A stretch of DNA of 64,000 bases from Pseudomonas spelaei. GTDB taxonomy: Bacteria; Pseudomonadota; Gammaproteobacteria; Pseudomonadales; Pseudomonadaceae. The notes under the pieces were generated by a model. The model ran no database searches, was not told the origin of the DNA, and saw nothing but the letters and a program-made list of their open reading frames with translations. Within the stretch, counting starts at the first letter, position 1; the number at the start of each line of letters is the position of its first letter. Positions 35,147 to 44,721 of this stretch are shown piece by piece. The position numbers and the translations under genes were made by a program. The DNA lies in NCBI RefSeq assembly GCF_009724245.1, contig NZ_WNNK01000005.1, positions 186,001 to 250,000 on the forward strand. The letters are read 5' to 3'.

Positions 35147-36703
35147 ATGAAAGAGCATGTTCCGGTCAGCCTACTGTGTCTTGCTGTACTCGCGGGGTGT
35201 ACTGTTGGGCCGAACTTTACCCGCCCCGATGTTCCTGCCGGCGCCGACTACTCACAGGAAAAACTGCCCATTACCGCCTCGGCGGATGTGGCCGCCGGCG
35301 GTACGGCACAGCGTCTGGTTGCCGGGATGGATATTCCCGGGCAATGGTGGACGCTGTTCCGCTCACCGGCACTCAATGCCCTGGTCGAGGAGGCGCTGCG
35401 GGCCAACCCGGATGTGAGCGCGGCCCAAGCGGCGCTGCGCCAGGCCAACGAACTGGTGTATGCCGACCAGGCCTCGCTGTTTCCCTCGGTGAGCGGCTCG
35501 GCGTCGAAAACCCGAGAGAAGGTATCGGGGGTCAGTACGGGCACTCCGTCGTCACCGATTCTGACCGTGAACTCAGCCTCACTGAGCGTTTCCTATGCCC
35601 CGGACGTGTTCGGCGGCACCCGCCGCCAGATCGAGTCATCCACGGCACAGGCCGAGTACGAGCGCTTCCAGCTGGAGGCCACGTACCTCACGCTGACCTC
35701 CAATGTGGTCAATACCGCCGTGAGCCTGGCGTCGGTGCGCGATCAAATAGCGGCCACCGAGGAAATCATTCGCCTGCAGAGCGACCAACTTGACGTTCTA
35801 CAAGCCCAACGGCGACTGGGGGCCATTGGCGACACCAATGTACTCACTCAAGAGACAGCGCTGGCACAAACGCGCGCCACCTTGCCGCCCCTGCAAAAAC
35901 AGCTGGCACAGACCCGTAACCAGTTGATGGCCTACCTCGGTCGGTTTCCCAATCAGGACCAGGGCGAACGTTTCGTTCTGGCTTCCCTGCATCTACCGGA
36001 AGAACTGCCGGTCAGCCTGCCCTCGGCAATCGTAGGTCAGCGCCCCGATGTGCGTTCCGCACAAGCGCAGCTGCATCAGGCCAGTGCCAACATTGGGGTA
36101 GCCATCGCCAATCAGTTGCCGCAGTTCAGCATCACCGGCTCCCTGGGCTCCACGGTGGCAAGCGGGACCAAGCTGTTTTCATCCGGCAGCGGGGTCTGGA
36201 GCCTTGCGGGCTCGATCACCCAACCCATCTTTGACGCCGGGGCGCTGGAACACCGCAAGCGCGCCGCCGTAGCGGCTTATGACGAGTCGGCAGCCCGTTA
36301 CCGCAGCACCGTAGTGGCTGCCTTCCAGGATGTGGCCAACGCGCTGCGGGCGCTGGAGTCCGATGCCGACGCGCTCAATCAGCAGGTGGCCGCCGAACGT
36401 TCTGCTCAAGCGAGCCTGGCCCTGGTACAGGCACAGTTCCGGCTCGGTGCCGTGGCGTACATCAATTTGCTGACAGCCCAACAGACCTATCAAAACACCG
36501 TGGTCACACGCGTCCAGGCACAGGCCGCCCGTTACAGTGACACCGCGGCGCTCTTCCAGGCGCTGGGCGGCGGCTGGTGGAACCGCACCGATGTCGATCC
36601 TGCCACGGCGGGCAAGCCTGACCGTTTCGGCCTGCCTTCCTGGCGCGAGGTCATGCCGGCCCACAGAACGGATGCCGCTGCCGATACGTCGCAACTCAAC
36701 TGA
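35147..36703 (+). CDS. RND efflux outer membrane factor (NodT/OprM family lipoprotein)
   Basis: The 518-aa protein starts with a lipoprotein signal (lipobox LAGC, Cys near residue 18) and continues CTVGPNFTRPDVP, the usual OprM-type opening. Two homologous OEP halves follow (QWWTLFRSPALNALVEEALRANPDV; later LPSAIVGQRPDVRSAQAQL). Such proteins form trimeric channels across the outer membrane and periplasm. It is the first gene of an operon with an adaptor and RND pump, the outer membrane factor coming first rather than last. No local regulator gene is present. Confidence 0.94.
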   Translation: MKEHVPVSLLCLAVLAGCTVGPNFTRPDVPAGADYSQEKLPITASADVAAGGTAQRLVAGMDIPGQWWTLFRSPALNALVEEALRANPDVSAAQAALRQANELVYADQASLFPSVSGSASKTREKVSGVSTGTPSSPILTVNSASLSVSYAPDVFGGTRRQIESSTAQAEYERFQLEATYLTLTSNVVNTAVSLASVRDQIAATEEIIRLQSDQLDVLQAQRRLGAIGDTNVLTQETALAQTRATLPPLQKQLAQTRNQLMAYLGRFPNQDQGERFVLASLHLPEELPVSLPSAIVGQRPDVRSAQAQLHQASANIGVAIANQLPQFSITGSLGSTVASGTKLFSSGSGVWSLAGSITQPIFDAGALEHRKRAAVAAYDESAARYRSTVVAAFQDVANALRALESDADALNQQVAAERSAQASLALVQAQFRLGAVAYINLLTAQQTYQNTVVTRVQAQAARYSDTAALFQALGGGWWNRTDVDPATAGKPDRFGLPSWREVMPAHRTDAAADTSQLN

Positions 36704-36732
36704 ATTGAACCCTTTCAACAGTGAGAACACCC

Positions 36733-37917
36733 ATGGCTGACGTCAACACCGACTCTCCCCTGCCCCCACAGCCGACGGCCCCCAAGCGTCGCCTGTGGCG
36801 GCCAATGCTGCTCATGATGGTGGTGGTGCTGGTGATCGTCGCGATCATCGTCGGGGTCAAGTTCACCCAGATCTCGGCGCTGATCGCACAAGCCAAAGTC
36901 CCGCTGCCCGCGGCCGTGGTCACGGCCATGCCCGCGCAGTTCTCCGACTGGCAGCCCAGTGTTTCCGCCGTAGGGTCGATGAAAGCGGTGCGTGGGGTCG
37001 ACGTCACCACGGAGGTAGGCGGCATCGTGCGTACCCTGGGCTTTAAGCCCGGGCAGCAGGTGCCGGCCCAGGCCCTCCTCGTCCAGTTGAATGCCGACTC
37101 GGACATCGCCCAACTGCATTCACTTGAGGCCACGGCCGATCTGGCGGTTATCGTCCTCAAGCGCGACAAGGCCCAACTGGCGGTGAACGCCGTGTCCCAA
37201 GCGCAAGTGGATACGGACAGCGCCGACCTGAAAGCCAAACTCGCGGCCGCCGAGCAACAGCGGGCGCTGGTGGAGAAAAAAGCCATTCGCGCACCGTTTG
37301 CCGGGCGCATCGGGATTACCAGCGTCAACCCCGGCCAATACCTCAACCCCGGTGACAAAATCGCCACGCTGCAAACCTTCGATCCGATCTACATCGACTT
37401 CACCGTGCCCCAGGCCCAACTAGAGTCGATCAGCATCGGCCAGGCGGTCTCGGTGACGGCGGACGGCCTGTCCAATCAGACCTTCGCCGGCAAGATCACT
37501 ACCGTCGATACCCAGTTCGATTCGACCACACGTAACGTCACGGTAGAAGCCACCGTCGAGAACCCCAAGCAAAGCCTGGTGCCGGGCATGTTTGCCCGCG
37601 CCGTGGTGCAGTCTGGCGCGACGCAGCGCTACCTCACCGTTCCACAGACATCGGTCACCTACAACCCCTACGGGACCACCGTATTCATTGCCGCGACGAC
37701 GAAGAACGACAAAGGTGAAGACGTGCTGACGGCGGCGCAAACATTCATCAAGACCGGGCCGACCCGGGGTGATCAGGTTGCGATCCTGTCCGGCGTGAAA
37801 GAAGGCGACCAGGTGATCACCAGTGGGCAGATGAAGCTCAAGAACGGTTCGCCGGTGAAGATTGATAACCATGCCGCCCCCTTGAACGACGCCGCCCCGA
37901 CTCCTCAAGAACACTAA
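36733..37917 (+). CDS. RND efflux periplasmic adaptor (membrane fusion protein)
   Basis: This 394-aa adaptor has one N-terminal membrane anchor (about residues 22-45; LLMMVVVLVIVAIIVGV) in place of the usual lipobox. A lipoyl/hairpin region (VTTEVGGIVRTLGFKPGQQVPAQ; KAIRAPFAGRIGITSVNPGQYL) and beta-barrel domain (IDFTVPQAQL) follow. It links the pump to the outer membrane channel. The ATG at 36733 is preferred over GTG 36721. It lies between the channel and pump genes with short gaps. Confidence 0.93.
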   Translation: MADVNTDSPLPPQPTAPKRRLWRPMLLMMVVVLVIVAIIVGVKFTQISALIAQAKVPLPAAVVTAMPAQFSDWQPSVSAVGSMKAVRGVDVTTEVGGIVRTLGFKPGQQVPAQALLVQLNADSDIAQLHSLEATADLAVIVLKRDKAQLAVNAVSQAQVDTDSADLKAKLAAAEQQRALVEKKAIRAPFAGRIGITSVNPGQYLNPGDKIATLQTFDPIYIDFTVPQAQLESISIGQAVSVTADGLSNQTFAGKITTVDTQFDSTTRNVTVEATVENPKQSLVPGMFARAVVQSGATQRYLTVPQTSVTYNPYGTTVFIAATTKNDKGEDVLTAAQTFIKTGPTRGDQVAILSGVKEGDQVITSGQMKLKNGSPVKIDNHAAPLNDAAPTPQEH

Positions 37918-37925
37918 GGTGTCTC

Positions 37926-40900
37926 ATGAAACTTACCGATACCTTCATCCAGCGACCGGTCTGGGCCATCGTCGTCTCGCTGTTCATCTTGATTCTGGGG
38001 CTGCGCTCGATTTTCGAATTGCCGGTCAACCAGTGGCCACGTACTGAAAATACGGTCGTCACCATCACCACCACCTACTACGGTGCAGACGCGTCCACGG
38101 TTGCCGGCTTTATCACTCAGCCGCTGGAATCGGCCATCGCTCAGGCGCAAGGTATCGATTACCTGTCGTCTTCAAGCATTACCAGCGTGTCGACCATTAC
38201 CGCGACATTGCGGCTCAACTACGACGCCAGCAAAGCGCTGACCGAGATCAATACGCAAGTCAACTCGGTCAAGAACCAGTTGCCGGCCCAAACCCAGGAG
38301 CCGGTCCTCACCGTAGCGGTCGGGCAAACCACGGACGCCATGTACCTGGGTTTCTACAGCGACACACTGCCCACCAACAACATCACCGACTACCTGGTGC
38401 GGGTGGTCAAGCCCAAGCTGGATTCGATCCAGGGTGTGCAAACCGCCGAGATTCTCGGCGGGCGCCAGTTCGCGTTGCGTGCCTGGCTGGATCCGGACAA
38501 GCTGGCGGCGCATAACGTCTCGGCGCAGGACGTTTCCACGGCGCTGGCCAACAACAACTACCTGTCGGCAGTCGGCTCGACCCGAGGGCAAATGGTCACG
38601 GTGGATTTGACCGCCGGCACCGACTTGCACACGGTGGATGAGTTCAAGCGGCTGGTGATCAAGCAGAAAGGCGACGCACTGGTGTACCTGGAGGACGTGG
38701 CGACAGTCACTCTGGGCGCGGAAAGCTACGACAGCAGTGTGGCGTTTTCCGGCAAGCGCTCGGTGTTCATCGGCATCAAGGCTGCGCCCAATGCGAATAT
38801 CCTGACCGTCGCCGATAACGTACGCAAAGCCTTCCCCGAGCTGCAGTCCCAACTGCCGGCGGGGGTGCGCGGCGAGATCGTCTACGACTCCACCGAGTTC
38901 ATCAACACCTCGATTTACGAGGTGGTGAAGACCCTGGTAGAAGCCATGGTGATTGTCTCGGTGGTCATCTACCTGTTCCTCGGCTCGTTCCGCGCAGTGA
39001 TTGTGCCCTTGGTGGCGATCCCGCTGTCGCTGGTCGGGACGTTCTTCATCATGTATTTGCTGGGTTACTCCATCAATTTGCTGACCTTGCTCGCGCTGGT
39101 GCTGGCGATTGGGCTGGTGGTCGACGACGCGATTATCGTGGTCGAGAACGTTGACCGGCATATCAAGGAAGAAGGTAAAGGCGTACTGGAGGCCGCGTTG
39201 GTTGCGGCGCGAGAGTTGGGCGGCCCGATTATCGCGATGACCGTGGTGCTGATTGCCGCGTACGTGCCTATCGGCCTGCGCAGCGGCCTCACAGGCGCGC
39301 TGTTCAAGGAGTTCTGTTTCTCGTTGGCCGGTGCGGTGACCGTATCGGCCGTCGTGGCGTTGACCCTTTCGCCGATGATGACGTCGAAGCTGTTCAAGTC
39401 AGGTCAGGAGGAAGGCCGCTTTGCCCGTCGGCTCGATCAGTATTTCGACTGGTTGCGTGGTCGTTACCATCGGGTGTTGTCCGCAGGCTTGAACGTCTGG
39501 CCGGTGCTGGTGACCTTTGGCTTTATCCTGTTCCTACTGGTGGCCGCCAGCGGCATGACCGCCAAAAGCGAACTGTCGCCGACCGAGGACCAGGGTCTGG
39601 TGTTCATGCAGATCAAAGGCCCTCCGACCGCCTCGCCCCAGCAAATGGAAAGGATCGCCGACCAGGCCTTCCAGATCGCTAAAAAAGAGCCTGAGTACGC
39701 ACAGATGTTCCAATTGACGGGGCTGCCGGCACTCAATCAAGGCCTGGGCGGGGTGTTGCTCAAGTCGTGGGGGGATCGGAGCCGATCGCAAGCTGACCTG
39801 ATCAAGCAGCTCCAGCAGCAATGGAACCAAGTGCCCGGCGCGACGATTGCGGCCTTTCCACTGCCGTCGCTGCCGGGTGCGCAAGGCCTGCCGGTGCAGT
39901 TTGTGATTACCACCACCGATTCAATCGACAACTTGAATGATGTGGCCCAAGCCGTAATGGCCGAAGCGCAAAAGCAACAGCTGTTCTGGTTCTCCGACAT
40001 GGATCTGAAACTCGACAAACCGCAAGCCAAGTTGGTGGTTGACCGGGAGAAAATCGCAGCGCTGGGCATGACCCAGGCGGATGTCGGCGCGGCACTGTCA
40101 GCGGCGCTGGGTGGTAACTACGTGAACTACTTCTCGACGGCCGGGCGTTCCTACAAAGTGATTCCCCAGGTGCTGCAGGTTGACCGCCTCAACCCGGAAC
40201 AAGTCCTCGACTACTACATTCGCACCCCCTCAGGCGCGATGATTCCCGCACGCACGGTGGCGCACATCGAGACCTCCACCCAGCCGGAATCGATCAACCA
40301 CTTCCAACAGCTCAACTCGGCCACGCTGTCAGGTGTCAGCGGCGTGTCCCAGGGCGAGCTGCTGACGAAACTGGAGACGATTCTGAATAACGTTGCCCCG
40401 TCGGGATACACCTCTGACTTCTCGGGAGAGTCGCGTCAGTTTATGCAGGAATCAGGTGGGTTCGTCGGCTTGCTGCTGTTCTCGATCCTGATCGTCTACC
40501 TGGCCCTTGCCTTCCAGTTCGAGAGTTTCCGAGACCCGGTGGTCATCCTGTTCTCGGTGCCCCCCGCGCTCTTTGGCGCACTGGCCTTCATCACCATGGG
40601 GTTCGCGTCCATCAACGTGTACACGCAAGTGGGTCTGGTGACGCTGCTCGGGCTGATCACCAAGCACGGGATTTTGATCGTCCAGTTCGCCAATGAACTG
40701 CAGCGTGCCGGTCACAGCAAACGTGAAGCGATTGAGGAAGCCGCTGCGGTGCGTCTGCGCCCGATCCTGATGACGACGGCGGCCATGGTGTTGGGCGTGG
40801 TGCCCCTGGTTTGGGCTAGCGGTGCCGGTGCCGCGGGGCGTCATGACATGGGCCTGGTGATCTTCGCCGGCCTGTCGATCGGCACCTTGCTGACGCTGTT

Positions 40901-40988
40901 CATGGTACCGGCCATGTACATGTTTATTGGCGAGACTCACCACAAGGAGCAGGAACAGCCAGAGCTTGACGAGCAGCCTGCAAGGTAA
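37926..40988 (+). CDS. RND multidrug efflux pump (HAE-1 family inner-membrane transporter)
   Basis: The 1020-aa pump has the AcrB-type layout of 12 membrane segments and two large periplasmic loops. The proton relay is visible: two adjacent Asp in TM4 (LAIGLVVDDAIIVVENV) and the Lys in TM10 (TKHGILIVQFANEL). It drives proton-coupled export of drugs or metabolites together with the two genes upstream. Specificity cannot be read from the sequence; the adjacency to the giant locus may be incidental, since a hairpin separates them. Confidence 0.95.
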   Translation: MKLTDTFIQRPVWAIVVSLFILILGLRSIFELPVNQWPRTENTVVTITTTYYGADASTVAGFITQPLESAIAQAQGIDYLSSSSITSVSTITATLRLNYDASKALTEINTQVNSVKNQLPAQTQEPVLTVAVGQTTDAMYLGFYSDTLPTNNITDYLVRVVKPKLDSIQGVQTAEILGGRQFALRAWLDPDKLAAHNVSAQDVSTALANNNYLSAVGSTRGQMVTVDLTAGTDLHTVDEFKRLVIKQKGDALVYLEDVATVTLGAESYDSSVAFSGKRSVFIGIKAAPNANILTVADNVRKAFPELQSQLPAGVRGEIVYDSTEFINTSIYEVVKTLVEAMVIVSVVIYLFLGSFRAVIVPLVAIPLSLVGTFFIMYLLGYSINLLTLLALVLAIGLVVDDAIIVVENVDRHIKEEGKGVLEAALVAARELGGPIIAMTVVLIAAYVPIGLRSGLTGALFKEFCFSLAGAVTVSAVVALTLSPMMTSKLFKSGQEEGRFARRLDQYFDWLRGRYHRVLSAGLNVWPVLVTFGFILFLLVAASGMTAKSELSPTEDQGLVFMQIKGPPTASPQQMERIADQAFQIAKKEPEYAQMFQLTGLPALNQGLGGVLLKSWGDRSRSQADLIKQLQQQWNQVPGATIAAFPLPSLPGAQGLPVQFVITTTDSIDNLNDVAQAVMAEAQKQQLFWFSDMDLKLDKPQAKLVVDREKIAALGMTQADVGAALSAALGGNYVNYFSTAGRSYKVIPQVLQVDRLNPEQVLDYYIRTPSGAMIPARTVAHIETSTQPESINHFQQLNSATLSGVSGVSQGELLTKLETILNNVAPSGYTSDFSGESRQFMQESGGFVGLLLFSILIVYLALAFQFESFRDPVVILFSVPPALFGALAFITMGFASINVYTQVGLVTLLGLITKHGILIVQFANELQRAGHSKREAIEEAAAVRLRPILMTTAAMVLGVVPLVWASGAGAAGRHDMGLVIFAGLSIGTLLTLFMVPAMYMFIGETHHKEQEQPELDEQPAR

Positions 40989-40991
40989 CTC

Positions 40992-41107
40992 TGTAGCCGC
41001 TGCCGAGGTACGAGGCTGCGATGCGGGCCGCAGGACCGCCGCCGGGGGCCGCTACGTCGGAATGCCGCCCAACCCCATCGCAGCCTCGTACCTCGGCAGC
41101 GGCTACA
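40992..41107. repeat. Long inverted repeat (Pseudomonas intergenic type), copy 1
   Basis: Two perfect 32-nt arms (40992-41023 and 41076-41107) flank a 52-nt GC-rich centre. The arm begins TGTAGCCGCTGCCGAGG. A second copy with the same arms, apart from three base changes, lies at 49724-49825. It sits between the pump gene and pqiC, which converge, and could act as a bidirectional terminator. Confidence 0.85.
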
Positions 41108-41129
41108 GACAACCAAACGCCCAAAAGCG

Positions 41130-41726
41130 TTAGTTTGGGCAAGCCCAGCTATTGGCCGCCCGGGCGATCTGGCCAGCCAGTTGGCCAATGGCTTTCTGAT
41201 GCGCCAGCACCAGGGCATCCATGCTCACGCCGGCTGGCTCCTGAATCACGCTGGCGCAGGTCAGGCTGCGGCGTTTCTGACCTTCGCTGCGCTGGCTCAA
41301 ACTCCACACCACATCGATCAAGGCGTACTGCCCCGGCAACGAATCAAAGCGACGCACGTCCGTCTGCAACGACACCACAGGCTTGTCGGCAGCCTTGGGC
41401 AGCCCCGCCAAATTACGCGTCCCCAGTTTCAACTCCAGTTGCCCGGCCAAGGCATCGTGGAACTCGTCGGCAAGGGGGGCGCCCCAGCGTTCGGTCTCCA
41501 GGATCATCAGCCCACCGGCGCTCTGGCGTACCACCATCTGTGGCTGGTCGACCTGGACCGGCATGCGCACGCCCAGCATCTCGAACTGGAAGGCCGGCGC
41601 CGTCACGGCTTGTCGCTGTACAGGCGCCGTGGGCACCAGGGTGTAGTAATGGGTCGGTGCCGAGCTGCAGGCCGCCAGGCCCAGGGTGGCCAGCAGGGCC
41701 AGGGAACGAAGGGTCATGGCGGTCAT
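41130..41726 (-). CDS. pqiC: PqiC-type lipoprotein (MCE system)
   Basis: The 198-aa lipoprotein has a signal peptide and lipobox LAAC followed by SSAPTHYYTL, the standard opening of the PqiC/YmbA (ABC-type transport auxiliary) family. PqiC sits in the outer membrane and joins the PqiB tunnel. The first ATG overlaps the pqiB stop (ATGA). A second ATG three codons in (41717) has AGGA 9 bp upstream and may be the true start. It is the last gene of the pqi operon. Confidence 0.88.
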   Translation of the reverse strand: MTAMTLRSLALLATLGLAACSSAPTHYYTLVPTAPVQRQAVTAPAFQFEMLGVRMPVQVDQPQMVVRQSAGGLMILETERWGAPLADEFHDALAGQLELKLGTRNLAGLPKAADKPVVSLQTDVRRFDSLPGQYALIDVVWSLSQRSEGQKRRSLTCASVIQEPAGVSMDALVLAHQKAIGQLAGQIARAANSWACPN

Positions 41727-43387
41727 TCCTGATCAATTTCACGGGAGGTTGAAGACGTCGGCTGATAGGCGTCCGGTTTGCCGTCCTTGAGACGGCCACG
41801 AATCAAGGCTTCCGGGTGGCGTCCGAGGAAGTCGGTGAGCACGCGCACCGAGCGCGCTGTGCGTTGCACTTCATCCATGGCCTGGCCCAACTGCTGACGC
41901 TGTGGCGAGTCTTCGGCAAAACTGTCGTTGGCCGTGGCCAGGGTCTTGCGCGTCTGCACCAGGGTGTCACGCATCTCTGGCAGCACTTGCCCGTTGACGT
42001 TCGCCAGGGTCTTGTTCAACTGGCCGAGGCTACCGTTGAGGTTGTCGGCAATCTGGTCGATCGGAATCTTGCTGAGCTTGTCGACAAACGCCTGCAATTG
42101 CTCCTGCGCCTTGTCCAGGCTGCCGGGCACGGTGGGGATGAGCATTGGCCGTGCAGTCAGGTCAAAGGCGACCGGCTTGGCGTTGGGCACAAAGTTCATG
42201 GAAATGTACAACTGCCCCGTGAGCAGGTTCGCACTGCGGGCCTGGGCCCGCAGGCCGTGCTTGACCATCTGATCCATCAAGTGCGCGCCTTTGACCTCAT
42301 CGTCATCCCCCATCAGGGCCAATTTGTCGTATGCCTTACCCAGGCGGTTGGGATAGATGACGGCCCCGATTATCGTGGGAAAGGTCTCAGCCTTGGCGTC
42401 GTAATCCAGGTCCACCGAGACCACACGGCCCACGTTGACGCCCAGGAACTCGACTGCCGAGTTCACGGTAAGACCGCGCAGGGACTGGTCGAAACGCATC
42501 TGCACATAGCGCCCATCGCCGTCCGGGCGCGCCAAGGCGGTTTCCACGTCATCGAACAGGGTGAACTCAGCACGCTCATCGGCCAGGGACTTGTCGACGC
42601 TGTAGTTGGGCTCGATAAAGGCAACGCCGCCGGCCAGGATAGAGGCCATCGACTGAGTGTTCACCTTCAGGCCGTTGGCGCCAAGGCTGACGTCCACACC
42701 ACTGGCGTTCCAGAACCGGCTGTCCTTGCGCACATACTGATCGTTAGGGGCATTGACGAAGATGTCGACGTCCACGCCCTTGCCGCCGCTGGCTAACTGA
42801 TAGGACACCACCTGCCCGACCTGAATGCGTCGGTAGTAGACCGCGGAGCCGATGTCCAGCGAGCCCAGGTCAGCGGTGTGCAGGGTAAAACGCTTGCCCT
42901 TCTGCCCATAGGTAATGGCCGGAGGGTTCTCCAGGCCAACGAAGTTGTGTTCGGTGTCCTTTGCCTCGCCCGGGTCGGCGCCGATGAAAGCGCCTGACAA
43001 CAGCGTATCGACCCCCGACACGCCGCCGGCGCCGATGCGCGGGCGCACCACCCAGAAACGCGTGTCGCGCTTAGTGAACGCCGCGGCTGACTGGTCCAGC
43101 TCGATAGTCGCATCGATGTGGGCACGGTCGCCGCTCAAGGCAATCGAGGTGACCTTGCCGATCACCACGTTCTTGTACTTGACCTGCGTCTTGTTGGCCT
43201 CAAGCCCTTCGGCAGTGAGAAAAGTGACGACGATCTGCGGCCCCACCGACATGGCCTTGTGCACCACCATCGACAGGCCGATCAGGGCCGCCACGATCGG
43301 CACCAGCCAGACCAGCGAAACGTTGAACCGTCGGCTCCGGACCTCGGGGCTCGAAGGTGTAGGAGTGGAACGTGGGTGATCAGGCAT
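41723..43387 (-). CDS. pqiB: PqiB-type MCE protein (intermembrane lipid transport)
   Basis: The 554-aa protein has one N-terminal membrane anchor (VSLVWLVPIVAALIGLSMV) and three MCE domains (cores KNVVIGKVTSIALSGD; AVYYRRIQVGQVVSY; VEFLGVNVGRVVSVDL), then a long C-terminal helical part (about 420-530). PqiB forms a hollow needle crossing the periplasm and carrying lipids between membranes. The ATG at 43387, with GAGG upstream, overlaps the pqiA stop by 8 bp; upstream in-frame starts would lie deep in pqiA. Confidence 0.93.
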   Translation of the reverse strand: MPDHPRSTPTPSSPEVRSRRFNVSLVWLVPIVAALIGLSMVVHKAMSVGPQIVVTFLTAEGLEANKTQVKYKNVVIGKVTSIALSGDRAHIDATIELDQSAAAFTKRDTRFWVVRPRIGAGGVSGVDTLLSGAFIGADPGEAKDTEHNFVGLENPPAITYGQKGKRFTLHTADLGSLDIGSAVYYRRIQVGQVVSYQLASGGKGVDVDIFVNAPNDQYVRKDSRFWNASGVDVSLGANGLKVNTQSMASILAGGVAFIEPNYSVDKSLADERAEFTLFDDVETALARPDGDGRYVQMRFDQSLRGLTVNSAVEFLGVNVGRVVSVDLDYDAKAETFPTIIGAVIYPNRLGKAYDKLALMGDDDEVKGAHLMDQMVKHGLRAQARSANLLTGQLYISMNFVPNAKPVAFDLTARPMLIPTVPGSLDKAQEQLQAFVDKLSKIPIDQIADNLNGSLGQLNKTLANVNGQVLPEMRDTLVQTRKTLATANDSFAEDSPQRQQLGQAMDEVQRTARSVRVLTDFLGRHPEALIRGRLKDGKPDAYQPTSSTSREIDQE

Positions 43388-43994
43388 CTTCAACCTCTGC
43401 ATCCCAGATAAGCCGGGGATCAAAACTCATGGCAGCCAACATCGTCAGTACCACAACCAAACCAAAAAACAGGATACCCAGGCGCGGCTCGATACTGCTC
43501 AGCGAGCGGAACTGCACCAGGGCCGCGATCAGTGCTACCACCAGTACATCCAGCATCGACCAGTAGCCGATCACCTCGATCAGGCGGTACAGCTTGGAGC
43601 GCTCACGCATGGCCCATCGGCTGCGCAGCTGGCACGTTATCAGCAGCGTCCCCAGTACCAGAAACTTCAGGCACGGCACCGCGATGCTGGCGATGAAAAT
43701 CAACAAGGCGATATCCCAGGAGCCGCCCTCCCAAAACTCGACCACCCCGCTCATTATGGTGTTTTCACTGCCATTGCCGAACATGTCGGTGTACATCACC
43801 GGTAGCAGGTTGGCGGGGATATAGAAAATCAGGCTGGCCAGCAGAAACGCCCAGGTGCGCGCCAGGCTTTGTGGCTTGCGCCAATGCACCACTGAATTGC
43901 AGCGTGGGCAGTTGTGGCTGCCCTCGGTGCAGGCCTGGCCGCAGGTATGGCACAGCGTCAGCTGGAGATCGCGGGCATACGGTGGCAGGCTCAT
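43380..43994 (-). CDS. pqiA: PqiA family protein, second half-size copy
   Basis: The 204-aa inner-membrane protein opens with a zinc-finger-like CHTCGQAC ... CPRCNS pair and then has four hydrophobic segments. E. coli PqiA is one longer protein with two such units; here each unit is a separate gene. It overlaps pqiB by 8 bp and the other pqiA by 4 bp (ATGA). PqiA is thought to be the inner-membrane base of the PqiB lipid channel. Confidence 0.9.
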   Translation of the reverse strand: MSLPPYARDLQLTLCHTCGQACTEGSHNCPRCNSVVHWRKPQSLARTWAFLLASLIFYIPANLLPVMYTDMFGNGSENTIMSGVVEFWEGGSWDIALLIFIASIAVPCLKFLVLGTLLITCQLRSRWAMRERSKLYRLIEVIGYWSMLDVLVVALIAALVQFRSLSSIEPRLGILFFGLVVVLTMLAAMSFDPRLIWDAEVEDA

Positions 43995-44599
43995 GGAATG
44001 ACCCCTTCAAGGTCATGCCAGAGGCGGCGAATGCCTTTGCCCGAAATGATGATGATCAGCACCGTCAGCATCGCCAGTGCCCACAGGCCGAGGCCAGGAT
44101 GCACATCGAGCATCCCCCCCAGCTTGATGATCGCCACCAGGATGCCCAGCAGACAGACCTCCAGCATGCTCCAGGGGCGCAGGTGTTCCAGCGCGCGCAT
44201 GCAGGCCTTGAAGCCGGGTGCGGCGACGCCCGCCACCGCAAAACTCAGTACCCAACACAACAAGATGATTTGCAACATGGGCGCGAGGATGATGGTCAGG
44301 CCGGCCACGGCGGCGATGACACTGATACGCCCCTGGGCAAGCGCCTCCACCGACTGCCACAACGTGGCCTCATTGCCCAAGCCTTGCAGGCTGATGGACA
44401 TCACCGGGAATGCGTTGGCGAAACAGAAAACAATCGCGGCGCAGATGGAAAGCGCCAGCAGTTGTTGGGTGCTCAACTGCCCGCCGCGATCGAGGACCGC
44501 ACCACAACGCAGGCAAAAAGCCTTTTGCCCACGCACCAGCGGTGTGGGCTGGTAAACGGAGTCGCAGTGCTCGCAGATGATCCAGTCAGGTTTATTCAT
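43991..44599 (-). CDS. pqiA: PqiA family protein, first half-size copy
   Basis: The 202-aa membrane protein has CEHCDS ... CLRCGAVL near the N-terminus and four hydrophobic segments. It starts at ATG 44599 (MNKPDWIICEHC); a longer frame from 44635 adds 12 residues without family support. It is first in the pqiA-pqiA-pqiB-pqiC run, so its promoter should lie in 44600-44721, which it shares with the end of deoC. Confidence 0.9.
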   Translation of the reverse strand: MNKPDWIICEHCDSVYQPTPLVRGQKAFCLRCGAVLDRGGQLSTQQLLALSICAAIVFCFANAFPVMSISLQGLGNEATLWQSVEALAQGRISVIAAVAGLTIILAPMLQIILLCWVLSFAVAGVAAPGFKACMRALEHLRPWSMLEVCLLGILVAIIKLGGMLDVHPGLGLWALAMLTVLIIIISGKGIRRLWHDLEGVIP

Positions 44600-44721
44600 G
44601 AGGCTCTTTTGCGCGGATCGTGTCGAAGTATGCAAGTAACATGCGAATAGGTCGCAGGTATGCTACCAGATATGACGGTAACGACACGAGCCGGGCACTG
44701 ACCGGTGTTAGAGCCTGGTGT

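Noticed and set aside
41021..41752. 243-codon plus-strand frame opposite pqiC
   Set aside because: It runs from the inverted repeat into the antisense of a well-supported lipoprotein gene; the product is Pro/Arg/Ser-rich nonsense.
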